Assembly (NCBI GenBank): GCA_026195755.1
Contig: JAPHRL010000326.1
Coordinates: forward strand, 1 to 14,292
From: Kangiella sp.
Lineage (GTDB): Bacteria > Pseudomonadota > Gammaproteobacteria > Enterobacterales > Kangiellaceae
Direction: 5' to 3'
Length of the DNA stretch: 14,292 nt
Positions within the stretch are counted from its first letter, which is position 1. Every line of letters begins with the position of its first letter. The notes under the pieces are model-generated. The model was not told where the DNA came from, made no database searches, and worked only from the letters and a program-made list of their open reading frames with translations. Shown piece by piece: positions 7,008-13,822 of the stretch. Both the position numbers and the translations under genes were made by a program.

Positions 7008-8102
7008 ATGAAATTATTTACATATTTGTTTGCTGTAGTGTTGTTTTCCAGCCAGGCTGCACTTGCCGAAGAGAAGCGAGTGCTGATGCTGATTTCGGGT
7101 TTTGGAACAGAAGACAATCCTGAACTTAGCTATGATCTGGAAGAGTTGGCACAGTCTTATCTGGTGCTACACGATAACGGTGTACAACTGGATATTGCCA
7201 GCCCGAAGGGCGGTGCTGTGTTAGTAAAGAACAATAAAGATTCGCTGGCTTATATTCAGCGCTTTAAAGCTTTGGCTACAGAAAAGTTAGCAAATACTCT
7301 GGCAACAGAGGATATTGATATTGAGCAGTATGACGGTGTATTTATTGTTGGCGGTGCTGGTGCCATGCTGGATTTGCCTGTTCATGAACCAACTCAGGCT
7401 TTATTAACTTCAGCGGTAATAAACGATCTGGTGATCACGGCGGTTTGTCACGGGCCAGCGGCAATTGCCGATATAAAAATGCCAGATGGTAGTTACTTTG
7501 TTGCCGGTAAACAGGTAAATGGTTTCACCAATATTGAAGAGCACGCCTTTAGTGGTGAACATCTGGCACAGTTTCCTTTTCTACTACAAGACCGCCTGGT
7601 TAAGAATGGCGCACGCTTTGTTCACAATGCTCCGATGCTTCCCTATGTAGCAGTTGATGGGAAATTGATTACCGCTCAAAATCCGGGCTCTGTTGCTAAA
7701 GCAGCTGAAGCCATGGTGTTGGCTATGAGTTTACCTATTGTTCAACGCACTCCCTTTGTGGATGAAAATACTTTAGCCTTGTTGTCCCAAGCACGTCAAA
7801 ATGGTCCGGTCCTGATTGATCTGGCAATGCAAAATCCCGATCACGATATCGATGTAAACTACCTGGCACTGTATGGTTTCTATGCTTACCGTTTAGCGGA
7901 TGATGCAGATAAAACTCGAGAGTTGGCCATCATGAATACTATTGGCAATCATTTCTCACATCCTGAGTTTGATGGCCAGCTAATACTAAACTTGATGGAA
8001 CAAGGACAGTTAAAGCAAGCAAAAGAAGCATACTCTGATTTTGTAAAGCGTTATCCTGATCATGATTATGTCAGTGAGCTAAAAACTAAATTAATGCTGT
8101 AA
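7008..8102 (+). CDS. Exported DJ-1/PfpI-family protein with a C-terminal helical extension
   Basis: 364 residues with a clear signal peptide, MKLFTYLFAVVLFSSQAALA, cleaved near Ala20, so probably periplasmic. The DJ-1/PfpI domain covers about 24-235: LMLISGFGTEDNPELSYDLEEL, then LDIASPKGG, VFIVGGAGAM, and the nucleophile elbow TAVCHGPAA with Cys147-His148. This resembles the Hsp31-like branch, whose members act on glyoxals or as chaperones; a conserved acid such as E45 or E46 probably pairs with the Cys. About 120 residues follow, ending in a TPR-like helical pair (MEQGQLKQAKEAYSDFVKRYPDHDYVSELK), which is unusual for this family. The ATG follows an ACAGGAG ribosome site (6994-7000). The gene is divergent from the S41 operon, shares its promoter layout, and is followed by a terminator hairpin. 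Confidence 0.88.
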   Translation: MKLFTYLFAVVLFSSQAALAEEKRVLMLISGFGTEDNPELSYDLEELAQSYLVLHDNGVQLDIASPKGGAVLVKNNKDSLAYIQRFKALATEKLANTLATEDIDIEQYDGVFIVGGAGAMLDLPVHEPTQALLTSAVINDLVITAVCHGPAAIADIKMPDGSYFVAGKQVNGFTNIEEHAFSGEHLAQFPFLLQDRLVKNGARFVHNAPMLPYVAVDGKLITAQNPGSVAKAAEAMVLAMSLPIVQRTPFVDENTLALLSQARQNGPVLIDLAMQNPDHDIDVNYLALYGFYAYRLADDADKTRELAIMNTIGNHFSHPEFDGQLILNLMEQGQLKQAKEAYSDFVKRYPDHDYVSELKTKLML

Positions 8103-8116
8103 TTTAAATAATTGTG

Positions 8117-8140
8117 CGCCAGCGGTTCGCTGGCGTTATT
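8117..8140 (+). terminator. Likely terminator after the DJ-1/PfpI gene
   Basis: A perfect 8-bp stem CGCCAGCG (8117-8124) / CGCTGGCG (8128-8135) with a 3-base loop, followed by TTATT. It begins 14 bases after the stop codon. The T tract is short and interrupted, so termination may be partial. Confidence 0.7.
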
Positions 8141-8542
8141 ACTTCAGAATCAAGTAGAGAGCTCAACAGGTATGCATTATAGGCAAGTAACAACATTCCT
8201 TTTGAAGAGGATATATATCCCATCGATTATTCATAATTTAGCTTCTTTTGGGAGTTATATTTTAATAATGGCTCTATTCGCTTCGAGTTTAGCAAAGGGT
8301 AATCGAAAGCAAGAAGTTGTTGAGTCAGCTATCATCAAAAAGGAACTGCAAATCTAAATTTTATACAGCTTTTATCGGAACAAACGCCCGAAAGCTTAGT
8401 GTGGTCAGATGAGGTTATGGAAGACCAAAGCCATATCAGTAACTATTACATCAGCTTTTTTAACGGCATTATCAGGGTATTTAAAGACTGAAAGGCAGTG
8501 TTTAAAGCTTCATTGGCCAGGTCTTTACAACCAGCTGAATCA
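8141..8542 (+). other. 402-bp stretch without a secure gene; possible frameshifted ORF at 8172-8491
   Basis: No confident gene is seen. An ATG-initiated frame (8172-8357) encodes 61 residues with a short hydrophobic part (SYILIMALFASSLA) and a charged end (KQEVVESAIIKKELQ). Directly after its stop, another frame reads on for 44 codons with plausible protein composition (LNFIQLLSEQTPESLVWSDEV...), ending at 8491. Adding one base near 8354 would join the two into a protein of about 105 residues. The start lacks a well-spaced ribosome site, and a third frame also stays open across 8409-8621, so chance cannot be excluded. The end of the AraC-type gene on the other strand bounds the stretch. Confidence 0.25.
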
Positions 8543-9727
8543 TCATTCAAAGCCAATAGTGGCTTCTTTAGCAGCAAATTGTTTCGGGGTTTGCCCGGTT
8601 TTCATCTTGAAAGCTTTATAAAATGAAGACTTTGCATTGAAGCCTGACGCGAATGCAACGTCTAAGATAGGCAGTTTGTTCTGCCTGATTAGTTGCTTGC
8701 TATACTCAATTCGATGGCCATTCACATAATCAAAAAACGAGCTGTTTAGTTTTTGATTCAGTGCTTGCGAGACATAATTAGGTTTTTCTGCTATCTCAGC
8801 TGCCAGTAGTTTAAGCGATAAATCCGGGTTTAAGTACAATGACTTAGCTTTCATAACTTGTTCGATTTTGTCAGCAATTTTTTCAGAACGCTGCTCATCA
8901 AGCCCTGAACGGGAATACTTCGCTGGCATCTCCTTCAATGTTCTTAACGCAGCAATATCATCAAGGTCCTCTTTTTGCAGGTATCGTTCATTGAAGCCAG
9001 GCTTTTGCCGCAAGCCCCAAAACGAAATTAACCAAAGAAGTACAAAGTAACCTACCAATAGCGTGTTTGTTAATACATCATCAGCTTTACCCGAGAAGCT
9101 CAATAAAAGTGTGAAGAAAGCGAGTATCCAAACAACGGATATTCCTGAAATGACAAAAAGTAGCCATCCCATTTCTCGCTTGTCGTTAGAGGCAAACAAT
9201 TGCTTAAGTTCTCTGCGATAAGTAAGCAAACGTCGGATTATCAAGTAAATATAAATCGATGACTGAATTATCCAAATCAACATAAAGGCGAAAGTGGACA
9301 TTGCCAGTAATTCCGCTGTTTGCGAAAGAGGTTGCTCTGTCCCATGCATCAGCTCAACCAGGTATTGAGAGGGCGTAAATATCAGCACCAAGGCATATAA
9401 CAAAGCAAGTGCAGGCAACACAAAGTGTAAATATCGATTTTGTTTGATATGCCACTCTGTGGGTGAACATATGCCTTTTACATAAAACCACAGACATATT
9501 GGCTGACAGATGTAGCTGGGGATAACTATCGCAAGACTATAAAGTCCAATATTAGGTACAGCTTGTGTCAAAATTGGCAGGGCGTTTGCGCATGATGTGA
9601 ACATCAGAAAGAGCGCTAACATAATATAGGCTTGACTGATTTCTCTTCTTGCAACGAGCATAGGGACCACAATGCTAACGAGTCCCAGAGTGCCAGCGAA
9701 TACGTAGTTTGCAAAATAGGTTTGCAT
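8543..9727 (-). CDS. Membrane-anchored AraC-family transcriptional regulator
   Basis: 394 residues. The N-terminal 240 residues contain about seven hydrophobic helices (for example YVFAGTLGLVSIVVPML and GYFVLLWLISFWGL), a membrane sensor module in place of the usual soluble cupin domain. A linker leads to a C-terminal AraC/XylS double helix-turn-helix (about 285-386): LNPDLSLKLLAAEIAEKPNYVSQALNQKLNSSFFDYVNGHRIEYSKQLI, then the second helix pair ILDVAFASGFNAKSSFYKAFKMKTGQTPKQF. AraC proteins of this layout usually control genes next to them, so the divergent DUF4386-like gene 125 bp away is the likely target. The ATG at 9725-9727 has an AAGG ribosome site about 10 bases upstream. The signal is unknown. 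Confidence 0.9.
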   Translation of the reverse strand: MQTYFANYVFAGTLGLVSIVVPMLVARREISQAYIMLALFLMFTSCANALPILTQAVPNIGLYSLAIVIPSYICQPICLWFYVKGICSPTEWHIKQNRYLHFVLPALALLYALVLIFTPSQYLVELMHGTEQPLSQTAELLAMSTFAFMLIWIIQSSIYIYLIIRRLLTYRRELKQLFASNDKREMGWLLFVISGISVVWILAFFTLLLSFSGKADDVLTNTLLVGYFVLLWLISFWGLRQKPGFNERYLQKEDLDDIAALRTLKEMPAKYSRSGLDEQRSEKIADKIEQVMKAKSLYLNPDLSLKLLAAEIAEKPNYVSQALNQKLNSSFFDYVNGHRIEYSKQLIRQNKLPILDVAFASGFNAKSSFYKAFKMKTGQTPKQFAAKEATIGFE

Positions 9728-9852
9728 TTATGGTTTACCTTAGTAAATGTTTGCTCAAAAAGTCCTAGCCGTCATGCACGGTCGATAGCAATGCAAGAAC
9801 ACGCCAACCTTCATGCCTTCCACAAATTAATGTTAAAGGATAAGGCAAAAAG

Positions 9853-10536
9853 ATGAGGTCGGCCAACTATGTTACCGGAGTAGCAGCGCTAGTGCTGTCG
9901 TTTATTTACATCTCTGCATTCGTGTACTACGGCGCGTATTGGAGTTTTCCCCATGAGAGTGACGCTCAAACCAAGATGGTGTTCATTACGCAGCATCAGA
10001 GCATAACATCGGTTTTTCTGTTTATTAGCTACATACTTTTTGGTTTGGTTTTATCGATGCTAGTCGCTGGCACGTCGCGCATACTGGGGAAAACTAGCGA
10101 AATGCTAAAGTCTGTAACAACCGCTTTTGGATATTTATGGGTAGGTTTGGTGATCGCAAGCGGCATGATAGCAATTAGTGGCATCACCTATGCTATTGAT
10201 ATAGCCCACACTGATGCTCAAAAAGCATTTGATGCTTGGACCATGCTAATGACAGTTGCACAAAGTATTGGGGGAGATAATGAGATTGTTGGGGCGGTAT
10301 GGGTAATACTTGTCAGCGTTCTCGCGCTAAGAGCAGACGTTTTTTCTAAAAAGCTGAATTACTTAGGTATTGCAGTTGGTTTGGCTGGAGTCGCCACAGT
10401 TACTCCTCTTCTTATTTTCAAAGAGCTTTTTGGGGTCTCACAAATCATTTGGTTTTTTTGGCTGGGGGTGTGCTTTTTGCGACAGGTCTCCGATGATGAT
10501 GACAGCTTGACAAATTCACGACGATCTCCCTGTTAG
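9853..10536 (+). CDS. DUF4386-like multi-pass membrane protein
   Basis: 227 residues with about six predicted transmembrane segments (near 8-28, 50-72, 91-115, 145-160, 168-190 and 194-210) and a short acidic-then-basic tail, VSDDDDSLTNSRRSPC. The pattern of a first helix with LSFIYI, a long segment after a polar loop (SFPHESDAQTKMVF) and a C-terminal helix pair resembles DUF4386 proteins, whose function is unknown; I recognise the type from overall layout, not from a decisive motif. The start at 9853 is supported by AAGG (9842-9845), 7 bases upstream. Its 3' end contains the repeat promoter of the next gene (10506-10539), so that promoter overlaps coding sequence. It is probably controlled by the divergent AraC-type regulator rather than by the two-component system. 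Confidence 0.65.
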   Translation: MRSANYVTGVAALVLSFIYISAFVYYGAYWSFPHESDAQTKMVFITQHQSITSVFLFISYILFGLVLSMLVAGTSRILGKTSEMLKSVTTAFGYLWVGLVIASGMIAISGITYAIDIAHTDAQKAFDAWTMLMTVAQSIGGDNEIVGAVWVILVSVLALRADVFSKKLNYLGIAVGLAGVATVTPLLIFKELFGVSQIIWFFWLGVCFLRQVSDDDDSLTNSRRSPC

Positions 10537-10539
10537 CAT
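10506..10539 (+). promoter_or_regulatory. Repeat-type promoter of the MBL-fold gene (copy 2)
   Basis: CTTGACAAATT (10506-10516) and CACGACGATCT (10517-10527), six bases CCCTGT, and the extended -10 TGTTAGCAT with hexamer TAGCAT (10534-10539), which ends 29 bp before the start codon at 10569. It matches the DJ-1 promoter closely, and the likeness continues through the leader into the ACAGGA ribosome site. It lies across the stop codon (10534-10536) of the preceding membrane-protein gene. Confidence 0.65.
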
Positions 10540-10568
10540 CCAGTGACTAGATGACAGGAATAGAACTA

Positions 10569-12056
10569 ATGAAACCACTGACTTACCTGATTACCGGCTG
10601 TCTGATATTGGGGCTGGTACCATTTGCAGCTACCAGAGCTGAAAGTAATGTTGTAGCAAATACCTCAACGTCCGACATAAAAGCGACCATTATCAATAAG
10701 CTAGTTGTGGCCTACGGTGGCCCCGCACTGCTTAACGCTGACAGCATTAAAGTCGTTGATTACAACAAAAGCCCCTGGCCAGGTGAGGGTGAAACGCCTG
10801 ATGTGCCTGAACTATGGCGTATCAATGAAGAGTTAACCATCGACTATAAAAACCAGCGCAAGAGTTTGCTATCGTATCGGGTGCCACGAACCACGTTGGA
10901 TCTGGAAAAATGGATTCAGCAAGGTGACAGTACCATTATGTATGACATTCTGCATGAAAAATACTCAGTGGAAAAATGGGCAAACTTTGAACGCTTAGGG
11001 AGTTCGCTGGAACGTAGTAGCGATACGCTTCAGGCTAAACGTTTAGCGGGTTTAGTGTCAGAAGTACAATATAGTGGTGATGAATTCTATCGTGGCCGGT
11101 TGCAGCAAAAGTTAATGCTTAAACATGCATCTGGTGAGCGTTATACCTACTTTGTCGATAAGACTTCCGGGCTGATACACAAGATAATGCGCCAGCGCCC
11201 GCGTGCAGGTGACATGCTTTATGTTTTTTCCAATCACCAGACGACTGGAGAGCTGGCCTTTGCCCGTGATATGAATTTCTTTGTTAATGGCCAGCTGCGT
11301 CTGAGCTCAGTGCATCGTGATCTTGAGCTTAATCCTGATCTGACTAGGGCCTTTAGTGGCTTTGATGATTTTACACCTTGGGGTGAAACTATTAATAACC
11401 CGGGGTTAACAGCAAAAAAACTGACAGATAATGTCTATCAGGCCGGAGCTGGCCGCGCGCTAACAGTATTTATTGAGCAAGCCGATTATTACATCGCCAT
11501 GGGGGCAGCAGATGCAATAGTGGAAAATTTTGCAGCGATTAAACAAATGTCAAAGCATGATAAGCCACTCAAGTACTTTGTGGTAACCCATCATCATAAT
11601 GCTAACGTGAGAGGCTTGGACAATGCGCTGTCGCTGGGTGCAATGCTGGTAGTTGCCGAGTCGCATCAGGAAACTATCTTGAAGCATGTCAGTGACGCAT
11701 TGGTTGCGAAAAAGCTACTGGTAGTGCCACCGCGGGAATCATTCACGCTGGGTGACGTAACACTGTTTGATATAGCTACAGCGCATTCACGACACTATCT
11801 GCTAGCTTATTTGCCGGCTGCAAAAATGGTGTTAGCAGAAGACCACTATGTGACCGAGTTAAAAACGGCCAAGCCGCGGGTTTATCACGATATGGTGCGT
11901 TTTGCCAAAGCTCTGGATGAACTCGAATTAGATGTTGCAACCTTGGTTGATATCCGTGGCTGGCGACAATTTACGATGGAAGAGTTCAGGGAGTGGACCT
12001 CTGACTTTGCGCCGAAATCCTGCCCGGCAGGCTACAGCATCTGTGCAAATGGTTAA
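10569..12056 (+). CDS. Exported metallo-beta-lactamase-fold protein with an incomplete metal site
   Basis: 495 residues from the ATG at 10569, chosen over the in-frame ATG at 10551 because ACAGGAA (10553-10559) is well placed for it and MKPLTYLITGCLILGLVPFAATRA is a good signal peptide, cleaved near Ala24. ITGC (8-11) could be read as a lipobox but sits very early. The N-terminal half (about 35-270) is of unknown fold. The C-terminal half (about 280-465) looks like an MBL fold: VVTHHHNANVRG (338-349) at the HxHxDH position, AHSRHYLLAYLPAAKMVLAED (405-425) at the third-His and bridging-Asp region. H341, H343, H406 and D425 remain, but the Asp and last His of the motif are A345 and N346. Two Cys (485, 492) near the end may form a disulfide. 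Substrate unknown; possibly a binding protein or pseudoenzyme. Confidence 0.75.
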   Translation: MKPLTYLITGCLILGLVPFAATRAESNVVANTSTSDIKATIINKLVVAYGGPALLNADSIKVVDYNKSPWPGEGETPDVPELWRINEELTIDYKNQRKSLLSYRVPRTTLDLEKWIQQGDSTIMYDILHEKYSVEKWANFERLGSSLERSSDTLQAKRLAGLVSEVQYSGDEFYRGRLQQKLMLKHASGERYTYFVDKTSGLIHKIMRQRPRAGDMLYVFSNHQTTGELAFARDMNFFVNGQLRLSSVHRDLELNPDLTRAFSGFDDFTPWGETINNPGLTAKKLTDNVYQAGAGRALTVFIEQADYYIAMGAADAIVENFAAIKQMSKHDKPLKYFVVTHHHNANVRGLDNALSLGAMLVVAESHQETILKHVSDALVAKKLLVVPPRESFTLGDVTLFDIATAHSRHYLLAYLPAAKMVLAEDHYVTELKTAKPRVYHDMVRFAKALDELELDVATLVDIRGWRQFTMEEFREWTSDFAPKSCPAGYSICANG

Positions 12057-12063
12057 CGGCAGT

Positions 12064-12168
12064 ATGATGTGACGGGCATAGACAGACATCATTAATCCAG
12101 CAGTACCGCAATGGCACTAGAGGGCAGAATTTTTACTCCAGATATCAGCCGGCGGAAAGACTGATATC
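12064..12168. repeat. Two small inverted repeats downstream of the MBL-fold gene
   Basis: ATGATGT (12064-12070) pairs with ACATCAT (12086-12092), and GATATCAG (12141-12148) pairs perfectly with CTGATATC (12161-12168) across a 12-base loop. Neither is followed by a T tract on either strand, so neither is a typical terminator. They may be operators or transcript-end structures; nothing more can be said. Confidence 0.35.
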
Positions 12169-12197
12169 ACTAACTAAGCAGAAACGGTAATTATATT

Positions 12198-12353
12198 ATG
12201 GCGCTGACATCCATGATTTTTAATCCACTTAACGCCTTAATCCTCTCACTAGCGGCAAGTTCTGTGGTGGCCTCTGCAGAGCCTATCGTACCGCCAATGG
12301 TAAATATTCCCGCTGGTGAGTTTTTAATGCCAAGTTTCAGTCGCCCTCAATAA
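12198..12353 (+). pseudogene. Truncated remnant of an exported formylglycine-generating-enzyme-like (SUMF1) protein
   Basis: A 51-codon frame encoding a hydrophobic leader, MIFNPLNALILSLAASSVVASA (6-27), followed by EPIVPPMVNIPAGEFLMPS (28-46). The string MVxIPAGEFxMGS is the well-known opening of the SUMF1 / FGE-sulfatase domain, so this looks like the first residues of an exported member of that family, with Gly replaced by Pro in the last part. A full protein needs over 200 more residues; here the frame stops at 12351, just before the porin terminator, and no continuation is seen in other frames. No good ribosome site precedes the ATG. It is best read as a gene relic left by deletion. A real 51-residue exported peptide is possible but less likely. 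Confidence 0.55.
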
Positions 12354-12381
12354 TTCTGCTAGGATAAAAATTTCAGACAAT

Positions 12382-12406
12382 AAAAAAGGGCGCATTGCGC
12401 GCCCTT
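12382..12406 (-). terminator. Rho-independent terminator of the porin gene
   Basis: Stem AAGGGCGC (12386-12393) / GCGCCCTT (12399-12406) with a 5-base loop. On the minus strand the hairpin is followed by a run of six T (A run at 12382-12387 on the plus strand), placing it 31 bases after the porin stop. Confidence 0.92.
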
Positions 12407-12436
12407 AATCATGAAACTAAATGTTTCTGGTTTTGC

Positions 12437-13573
12437 TTAGAATACGTACTGGAAACGTACTGCTAATGCATCACCATCTTTATCAATGCCGCCTTCAGTC
12501 ATGTCAGCAGAAACATAGTTTAAGCCGATGCGAACAGCTGCACTTGCATAGTAGTTCAAACCTACTGTGAAAGCTTCAGCTTCGTCTGTACCTGGCTCGT
12601 AGCTACTGAAACGACCAAATACTTCCCATGCACCTGCGTCACCTTTTGGCTTAACGCGCTTGAATACGCCTTTGCTGTAGGGACGTGATTCGCCAGTAAG
12701 GATGTAGCCAACTTGTGCATAATAGCCTTCGATATCTGTATCCGCAGTCCAGCTACCACCATCAACTTCACCATCGAAGTATTCAGCTTGTGCGTGGAAT
12801 GGACCAGTTGAGTATGCTAACTCAAGGTTATAAGCCATGATGCTTTCACCAAGAATAGAACCAGAACCGACTTTCTCATCTGCGGTGTGGATTTCTAAAC
12901 GCTGGTCAGCTTCACCGTAAGTGTTGCCAGCTAGACGGCTTTGCGTATAGCCAAAACCTAAGTGGAATACTTCGTCTTTAGAAACAACTGGGGCAAAAGT
13001 CACGCGTCCTGTGAAAGCTGTTGCAATATTGCCGCCTTCGTCACCACGGTCATACACACCGAATTTCCAGCTGAAGTCATCGGATGCATTACCTAAAGAC
13101 GCACCATAGTTTTTACCTGGCGCTAACGCATTGATAATCATCGTGCGCTCAATAGCAGTGATGTCTTTAGATGAAGTGTTTTCTTCTAAGCCGAAAGGCT
13201 CTTTGTGTTTACCTAACGTTAGGTCAGCACTTTCCCAGCCTGTGTATTTGATGTAAGCATCTTCAAGGTTGGCTTCGCTATCTGCGTCATTAAAGTTGGC
13301 CTGAACTTTAGCGGACCAGTCTTTAGCAATTTTGCCAGAAACAAAGATACGAGCACGGCGTAGTTCAGAGTCTGAACCTGAGTCATCGGTGCCGCTGAAT
13401 GCTTCACCATCAAACATGTCGATGTCATATTGCAAACGACCGCCAACTGATAGGCTTACGTCACCAGTCTCCACTTTAAAGCCACTACCAGCTTTAGCAG
13501 AAGATTCGCCTTCGGCAAATGCCGGGGCAGAGATTACAGTAGCTACTGCTACAGCGATTAGTTTTAATTTCAT
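12437..13573 (-). CDS. Phosphate-selective porin, OprO/OprP family
   Basis: 378 residues with a signal peptide MKLKLIAVAVATVISAPAFA. The mature part is a beta-barrel: VSLSVGGRLQYDIDMFDG near the start, repeated amphipathic strands with aromatic ends, and the terminal YVF whose last Phe is the outer-membrane assembly signal. The stretch DLTLGKHKEPFGLEENTSSKDITAIERTMI is characteristic of the OprO/OprP anion porins that take up phosphate or polyphosphate. The ATG at 13573 has GGAGAA just upstream; an alternative TTG four codons earlier sits beyond the ribosome site and is rejected. A Pho box with a matching -10 lies upstream, and pstC starts divergently, so the role in phosphate starvation is well supported. 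The gene ends in its own terminator. Confidence 0.9.
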   Translation of the reverse strand: MKLKLIAVAVATVISAPAFAEGESSAKAGSGFKVETGDVSLSVGGRLQYDIDMFDGEAFSGTDDSGSDSELRRARIFVSGKIAKDWSAKVQANFNDADSEANLEDAYIKYTGWESADLTLGKHKEPFGLEENTSSKDITAIERTMIINALAPGKNYGASLGNASDDFSWKFGVYDRGDEGGNIATAFTGRVTFAPVVSKDEVFHLGFGYTQSRLAGNTYGEADQRLEIHTADEKVGSGSILGESIMAYNLELAYSTGPFHAQAEYFDGEVDGGSWTADTDIEGYYAQVGYILTGESRPYSKGVFKRVKPKGDAGAWEVFGRFSSYEPGTDEAEAFTVGLNYYASAAVRIGLNYVSADMTEGGIDKDGDALAVRFQYVF

Positions 13574-13614
13574 TGTCTTCTCCAATAATGGGGTTTAATT
13601 AATTGACGCTGGCA

Positions 13615-13648
13615 ATTTTACGGAGATTTTATGACATTTCCATGACAG
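13615..13648 (-). promoter_or_regulatory. Pho box and PhoB-dependent promoter of the porin gene
   Basis: On the minus strand the sequence CTGTCATGGAAATGTCAT (plus coordinates 13631-13648) is two TGTCAT boxes at 11-bp period, nearly the PhoB consensus. Exactly 10 bp further is the -10 hexamer TAAAAT (13615-13620). This is the standard layout of a PhoB-activated promoter. Confidence 0.88.
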
Positions 13649-13717
13649 AAAAGCGAAGGGTTTGTGAAACTCTTTCTTGTCATGAAACTTCTTACAAATT
13701 ACTTGCTCATCATACTA

Positions 13718-13735
13718 TTGACATTGCACTGTCAC
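13718..13735 (+). promoter_or_regulatory. Upstream Pho box for pstC
   Basis: TTGACATTGCACTGTCAC reads as TTGACAT-N4-CTGTCAC, two boxes at 11-bp period in the pstC direction, the second a full match to CTGTCAC. It lies 42 bp before the proximal box and may add a second PhoB dimer. A further half-box, TTGTCAT, is at 13677-13683. Confidence 0.6.
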
Positions 13736-13759
13736 ATTAGGGTCCCCGCCTCCTAAGAA

Positions 13760-13793
13760 CCTTAATATAACTGTAACAATTCATCTCTATACT
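13760..13793 (+). promoter_or_regulatory. Proximal Pho box and promoter of pstC
   Basis: CCTTAATATAACTGTAAC (13760-13777) has a weak first box and a good second box (CTGTAAC), followed after exactly 10 bp by the -10 hexamer TATACT (13788-13793). The -10 lies 29 bp before the pstC ATG. The spacing equals that of the porin promoter on the other strand. Confidence 0.75.
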
Positions 13794-13822
13794 AACCTAC
13801 ATCAATTATTGGTTAATTAGTC

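Noticed and set aside
8112..8357. An open frame starting with TTG at 8112
   Set aside because: Its first codons lie inside the terminator hairpin of the DJ-1 gene and it lacks a ribosome site; only the part from the ATG at 8172 is discussed, as a possible relic.
8409..8621. A 70-codon frame on the plus strand overlapping the end of the AraC-type gene
   Set aside because: Its last third is antisense to the conserved helix-turn-helix region and it has no ribosome site; its protein resembles nothing known.
9768..9781. A small palindrome CCGT-CATGC-ACGG between the AraC-type and DUF4386-like genes
   Set aside because: The 4-bp arms are too short to separate from chance; it could be an operator but nothing else supports it.
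10551..10568. An earlier ATG for the MBL-fold protein
   Set aside because: This ATG precedes the ribosome site ACAGGAA, which fits the ATG at 10569, where a proper signal peptide begins.
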